Assembly (NCBI RefSeq): GCF_021729885.1
Contig: NZ_CP063401.1
Coordinates: 248,001-312,000 of the forward strand
Length of the DNA stretch: 64,000 bases
DNA from: Devosia sp. SL43
GTDB taxonomy: Bacteria; Pseudomonadota; Alphaproteobacteria; Rhizobiales; Devosiaceae
Direction of reading: 5' to 3'
Below are positions 61,400-64,000 of this stretch, one piece after another. The position numbers and the translations under genes are program-made. The notes below the pieces were generated by a model, which saw only the letters and a program-made list of their open reading frames with translations, made no database searches and was not told the DNA's origin. Positions within the stretch are counted from its first letter, which is position 1, and each line of letters opens with the position of its first letter.

Positions 61400-61792
61400 A
61401 TGAAGGCCATTTCGCGCGGTATCGCGGCAGTCGCAGCAGTTTTGGTCATGGCGACGGGCGCACAGGCCAGCGAGGGGCTGATGTGCGAAGGCAAGGGCGC
61501 GACGGTTGATGTCGCGCTCGGTCGGCTCGTTATCGTGGGCGTCTTGGGCGCCTATGTCGAGGTTGGCGGCAACAGCTACTCCACCGGTCCGGAACGCGGC
61601 GAAGGCATCCCCATCATCACCGGCCAGGCCTTCGGTGATGACGATGGCATCAAGATCGACTTTGTCGATTCCAACGTCGAGGAAATCCTGGTCAAGGTCC
61701 GCCTGACCTATACCGGCAACGAAGACGAGCCGCTGGCCGGCACCGTCACGGCCGGTGACGTCACAGCCGACATTGCCTGCATGGCAGGCTGA
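61400..61792 (+). CDS. Small exported protein of unknown function
   Basis: A 130-residue precursor with signal peptide ISRGIAAVAAVLVMATGAQA. The mature part begins SEGLMCEGKGATVDVALGRL and ends AGDVTADIACMAG, so two cysteines at the ends could form a disulfide. Beta-strand-like segments (RLVIVGVLGAYVEVGGNSY, VEEILVKVRLTYTGNED) suggest a compact beta domain. An in-frame TTG lies one codon before; I chose the ATG after the GGGAGAG site. Unknown family. Confidence 0.62.
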   Translation: MKAISRGIAAVAAVLVMATGAQASEGLMCEGKGATVDVALGRLVIVGVLGAYVEVGGNSYSTGPERGEGIPIITGQAFGDDDGIKIDFVDSNVEEILVKVRLTYTGNEDEPLAGTVTAGDVTADIACMAG

Positions 61793-61887
61793 CCAGCGAT
61801 TTACGCTGATGCCGGAATCGGATTTTAGTGCGCGCCACTTCAATCCGGCGCGTTGCTTCCAGCGTCGCGGCACAATCAGGTTATTTG

Positions 61888-62343
61888 ATGAAAATGGATG
61901 CAGTGCTCTCTGCGCTGATGGGCATCGTTGCCGGTGCCTGCATTGCCACGCAGGCCCCAATCAATGCGCAGCTCGGGCGCAATCTCGGCGTGCCCATCGC
62001 GGCGGCCGGCGTCTCGTTCGTGGCTGGCGCAATACTGCTGTGGGCCATAGCCTTCATTTATAGCCATGTTACCACGACGCCGATCAATTTCGGTGCGCCC
62101 GCGCCCTGGACCTTCGTTGCGGGCGGCGTCCTAGGCGCTTTCTATGTGTTCTCGAACATCACTCTGACTCCGATGATAGGGGCCGCTGCCGTCATGGCCC
62201 TGTCCGTCGCCGGACAGTTGGTCGGCGGCCTGTTGCTCGACAAGATCGGCTTCATGGGCATGGCTGTCCGCGAAATCTCGGTCGGTCGGATAGCCGGCGC
62301 CGTCCTGCTGGTGGTCGGCGCCCTGATGATCCGGATGCTGTAG
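61888..62343 (+). CDS. DMT-superfamily small membrane protein (DUF606/YdcZ-like)
   Basis: A 151-residue five-helix inner-membrane protein of the DUF606 (YdcZ-like) family in the drug/metabolite transporter superfamily. Typical segments are ALMGIVAGACIATQAPINAQ, GVSFVAGAILLWAIAFIYSH and VAGQLVGGLLLDKIGFMGMA, with a final helix GRIAGAVLLVVGALMIRML. Such half-size proteins probably dimerise. The substrate is unknown. ATGs at 61888 and 61894 are both possible. Confidence 0.8.
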   Translation: MKMDAVLSALMGIVAGACIATQAPINAQLGRNLGVPIAAAGVSFVAGAILLWAIAFIYSHVTTTPINFGAPAPWTFVAGGVLGAFYVFSNITLTPMIGAAAVMALSVAGQLVGGLLLDKIGFMGMAVREISVGRIAGAVLLVVGALMIRML

Positions 62344-62443
62344 CGGGACATTCCTGCAACACTGAAATTATCCCGCGCCGCTGTCGCAGCGCCGGGCGCG
62401 CTGCGAGATTTCGCCATTGACCAGTCAATGCTAGGGACGGCGC

Positions 62444-63529
62444 ATGCGCGTTTCCGACTTCGACTTCGACCTGCCCGAAAAACTCATCGCCCTGCACCCC
62501 GCCGAGCCGCGTGATTCCGCACGCTTGCTGGTGGTGGACCCTGCCGTCGGGCTGGCCGATCGTCACATCCCCGATCTGCTCTGGCTGCTCAAGCCCGGCG
62601 ATGTGCTTGTCGTAAACGACACCCGCGTGCTGCCCGCCGAATTGCGCGGCACCCGCATTCGGGGCGAGAACCGCGCCAATGTCTCGTTCAACCTGCACAA
62701 GCGCGTCGATGCCCATACCTGGCGGGCCTTTGCGCGACCGGCCAAGAAACTGGCGCTGCTCGACCAGCTCGAGCTGGGCAACGGCCAGGCCGACGCACTG
62801 ACGGCCCGCATTGCGGGCAAGGGCGAGACGGGCGAGGTGACGCTGGAATTTGACCTCGGTGGCGCCCAGCTCGACGAAGCGATCAAATCGCACGGCGCCA
62901 TGCCGCTGCCGCCCTATATCGGTGCCAAGCGCGCCGTCGAGGAGCGCGACAAGGTCGACTACCAGACGGTCTACGCCGCCGAAGACGGGGCAGTCGCCGC
63001 GCCGACCGCTGGGCTGCATTTTACCGAAACGCTGCTGCAGCAGCTCAGCGACAAAGGCGTCACCATTGAGCGGGTGACTCTGCATGTGGGGGCAGGGACC
63101 TTCCTGCCGATGAAGGTGGACGATACCGACGACCACGTCATGCATGCCGAATGGGGTGAGATCGACCAGGCCACGGTCGAGCGCATCCACGCCAAGAAGG
63201 CCCTCGGCGGCCGGGTCGTCGCGGTGGGAACCACAAGTCTCCGCCTGCTCGAAACCGCCTCCCGCAAGACCGGCACGCTGCAACCGTTCAGCGGCGATAC
63301 CGACATTTTCATCACCCCCGGCTTCCGCTTCGCCACGGTCGACGTGCTGATGACGAATTTCCACCTGCCCAAGTCGACCCTGTTCATGCTGGTCAGCGCC
63401 TTTGCCGGATTCGACGTGATGAAGGCGGCCTATGCGCATGCGATCGCCGACGGGTACCGGTTCTACTCGTATGGGGATTCGTCTCTGCTGTTGCGCGCGC
63501 AGCACGAGCAGGAGGATGAGGGGCTATAG
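62444..63529 (+). CDS. queA: S-adenosylmethionine:tRNA ribosyltransferase-isomerase
   Basis: A 361-residue enzyme that adds the epoxycyclopentane ring precursor to preQ1 in tRNA on the way to queuosine. [20 protein letters not shown] opens the family, [20 protein letters not shown] and [20 protein letters not shown] are its hallmark blocks, and [20 protein letters not shown], with [20 protein letters not shown], closes it. tgt, which often follows queA, is not the next gene here; an MFS gene follows instead. Confidence 0.96.
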   Translation: MRVSDFDFDLPEKLIALHPAEPRDSARLLVVDPAVGLADRHIPDLLWLLKPGDVLVVNDTRVLPAELRGTRIRGENRANVSFNLHKRVDAHTWRAFARPAKKLALLDQLELGNGQADALTARIAGKGETGEVTLEFDLGGAQLDEAIKSHGAMPLPPYIGAKRAVEERDKVDYQTVYAAEDGAVAAPTAGLHFTETLLQQLSDKGVTIERVTLHVGAGTFLPMKVDDTDDHVMHAEWGEIDQATVERIHAKKALGGRVVAVGTTSLRLLETASRKTGTLQPFSGDTDIFITPGFRFATVDVLMTNFHLPKSTLFMLVSAFAGFDVMKAAYAHAIADGYRFYSYGDSSLLLRAQHEQEDEGL

Positions 63530-63572
63530 CAGGCTGGTATCCGCACCGGGCTGAACGGGTATTGGGGAAGAC

Positions 63573-64000
63573 ATGTCGACGGCATTCAATCGCCTGGTTC
63601 GCCATCCGGGCTTTGTCTCACTCTGGATAGCCGACGGCCTGTCGAACTTCGGGACATTCGCCTTTACCCTGGCCCTGCAGCTCTTGTTGATCGAAACCAT
63701 GCAGGCCGATCCCCTGGAAATCGGCTGGGTGCGCTCGGCCCAATGGCTGCCCTCGCTGCTGTTCGGGTTGGCGGCAGGCGTGATAGTCGACCGCATCCGG
63801 CGCCGGTCGTTGCTCATTGCGACCGACATCGCCAGTTGCTGCTTGCTGCTGTTGATTGCAGGGCTGGGATTTGCAGGCTCGCTGACCCCGCTGCTGCTCG
63901 CGGCGCTAGTCTTTCTCCTCGGTACCGCGGCGGTCCTGCAGGGCGGCGCCCACCAGTCCTTCACCGCTGACCTGCTACCACCAAACCTGCTGGCTGCCGG
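63573..64000 (+). CDS. MFS transporter, N-terminal part only
   Basis: About 142 residues before the window ends. The start MSTAFNRLVRHPGFVSLWIA, with GLSNFGTFAFTLALQLLLIE as helix 1 and LPSLLFGLAAGVIVDRIRRR as helix 2 and the cytoplasmic GxxxDR loop, resembles the enterobactin-exporter (EntS-like/DUF894) MFS group. Further helices are SLLIATDIASCCLLLLIAGL and AALVFLLGTAAVLQGGAHQS. A GGGGAAG site precedes the ATG. The substrate is unknown. Confidence 0.75.
   Translation, partial: MSTAFNRLVRHPGFVSLWIADGLSNFGTFAFTLALQLLLIETMQADPLEIGWVRSAQWLPSLLFGLAAGVIVDRIRRRSLLIATDIASCCLLLLIAGLGFAGSLTPLLLAALVFLLGTAAVLQGGAHQSFTADLLPPNLLAA

Noticed and set aside
1-64000. CRISPR array, prophage, integrative element or toxin-antitoxin module
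   Set aside because: I saw no regularly spaced repeats, integrase, phage structural gene or typical toxin-antitoxin pair. The gene content is chromosomal housekeeping with small accessory insertions.

Overview
This window is a contiguous, gene-dense stretch of ordinary chromosome from a high-GC alphaproteobacterium. The best guess is order Hyphomicrobiales, and within it a Devosia-like lineage; the genus is inference. Supporting signs are the rhizobial gene order exoR-like/xthA/erpA/dgt/argS/SPOR/scpAB/tatABC/serS/surE/nlpD, a PopZ-type polar organiser next to valS, a folate-dependent TrmFO, a DUF1127 micro-protein, and LexA boxes of the alphaproteobacterial GAAC-N7-GAAC type. I see no prophage, integrase, transposase, CRISPR array or plasmid gene.

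Layout. 1-6.6 kb: the 5' end of a cysteine synthase gene, a CPD photolyase, a SRPBCC/MFS pair, a DUF2188 micro-protein, tRNA-Asn, a benE-mobA pair, tRNA-Cys and a small exported protein. 6.8-13.9 kb: protein-isoaspartate-methyltransferase-like enzyme, TolC-type outer-membrane channel, PopZ, ValRS and a ZntB-type metal transporter. 13.9-20.3 kb: an exporter-type ABC protein, an ExoR-like Sel1 protein, exonuclease III and two tandem beta-lactamase-fold hydrolases. 20.4-34.4 kb: a long housekeeping block (erpA, dgt, argS, a SPOR protein, scpA, scpB, an orphan ABC ATPase, tatA, tatB, tatC, serS, surE, an nlpD-like lipoprotein). 34.6-41.7 kb: a DUF815 ATPase, yajC, a secD-secF fusion, two proteins whose mitochondrial relatives are complex I assembly factors, a thioesterase and trmFO. 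41.9-47.6 kb: DUF1127, two possible micro-ORFs, uvrA, a LysE-family exporter and ssb. 47.8-58.6 kb: a diguanylate cyclase, an RND/MMPL exporter, a qorB-like reductase with its divergent HxlR regulator, an ArsR/SRPBCC pair, a VOC protein, gyrA and a DUF805 protein. 58.8-64 kb: a second LysE exporter, coaD, two cyclophilins, small exported/membrane proteins, queA and the start of an MFS gene.

How the genes work together. The largest theme is envelope and export biology: Sec (YajC/SecDF), Tat (TatABC), TolC, the NlpD-like and SPOR division proteins, and the ExoR-like periplasmic regulator. The second is genome maintenance: photolyase, exonuclease III, UvrA, SSB, Dgt, GyrA and ScpAB. uvrA and ssb each have a LexA-type operator. 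No new defence or mobile system is evident. The most interesting signals are (i) three copies of a nested palindromic repeat with exchangeable inner modules, (ii) the SecDF plus complex-I-assembly-factor cluster, in which the squalene-synthase-fold member has lost its catalytic aspartates, (iii) a LysE exporter wedged between two LexA-controlled genes, (iv) Met where GyrA normally has Asp at the quinolone-binding position, and (v) an intrinsic terminator between yajC and secDF.
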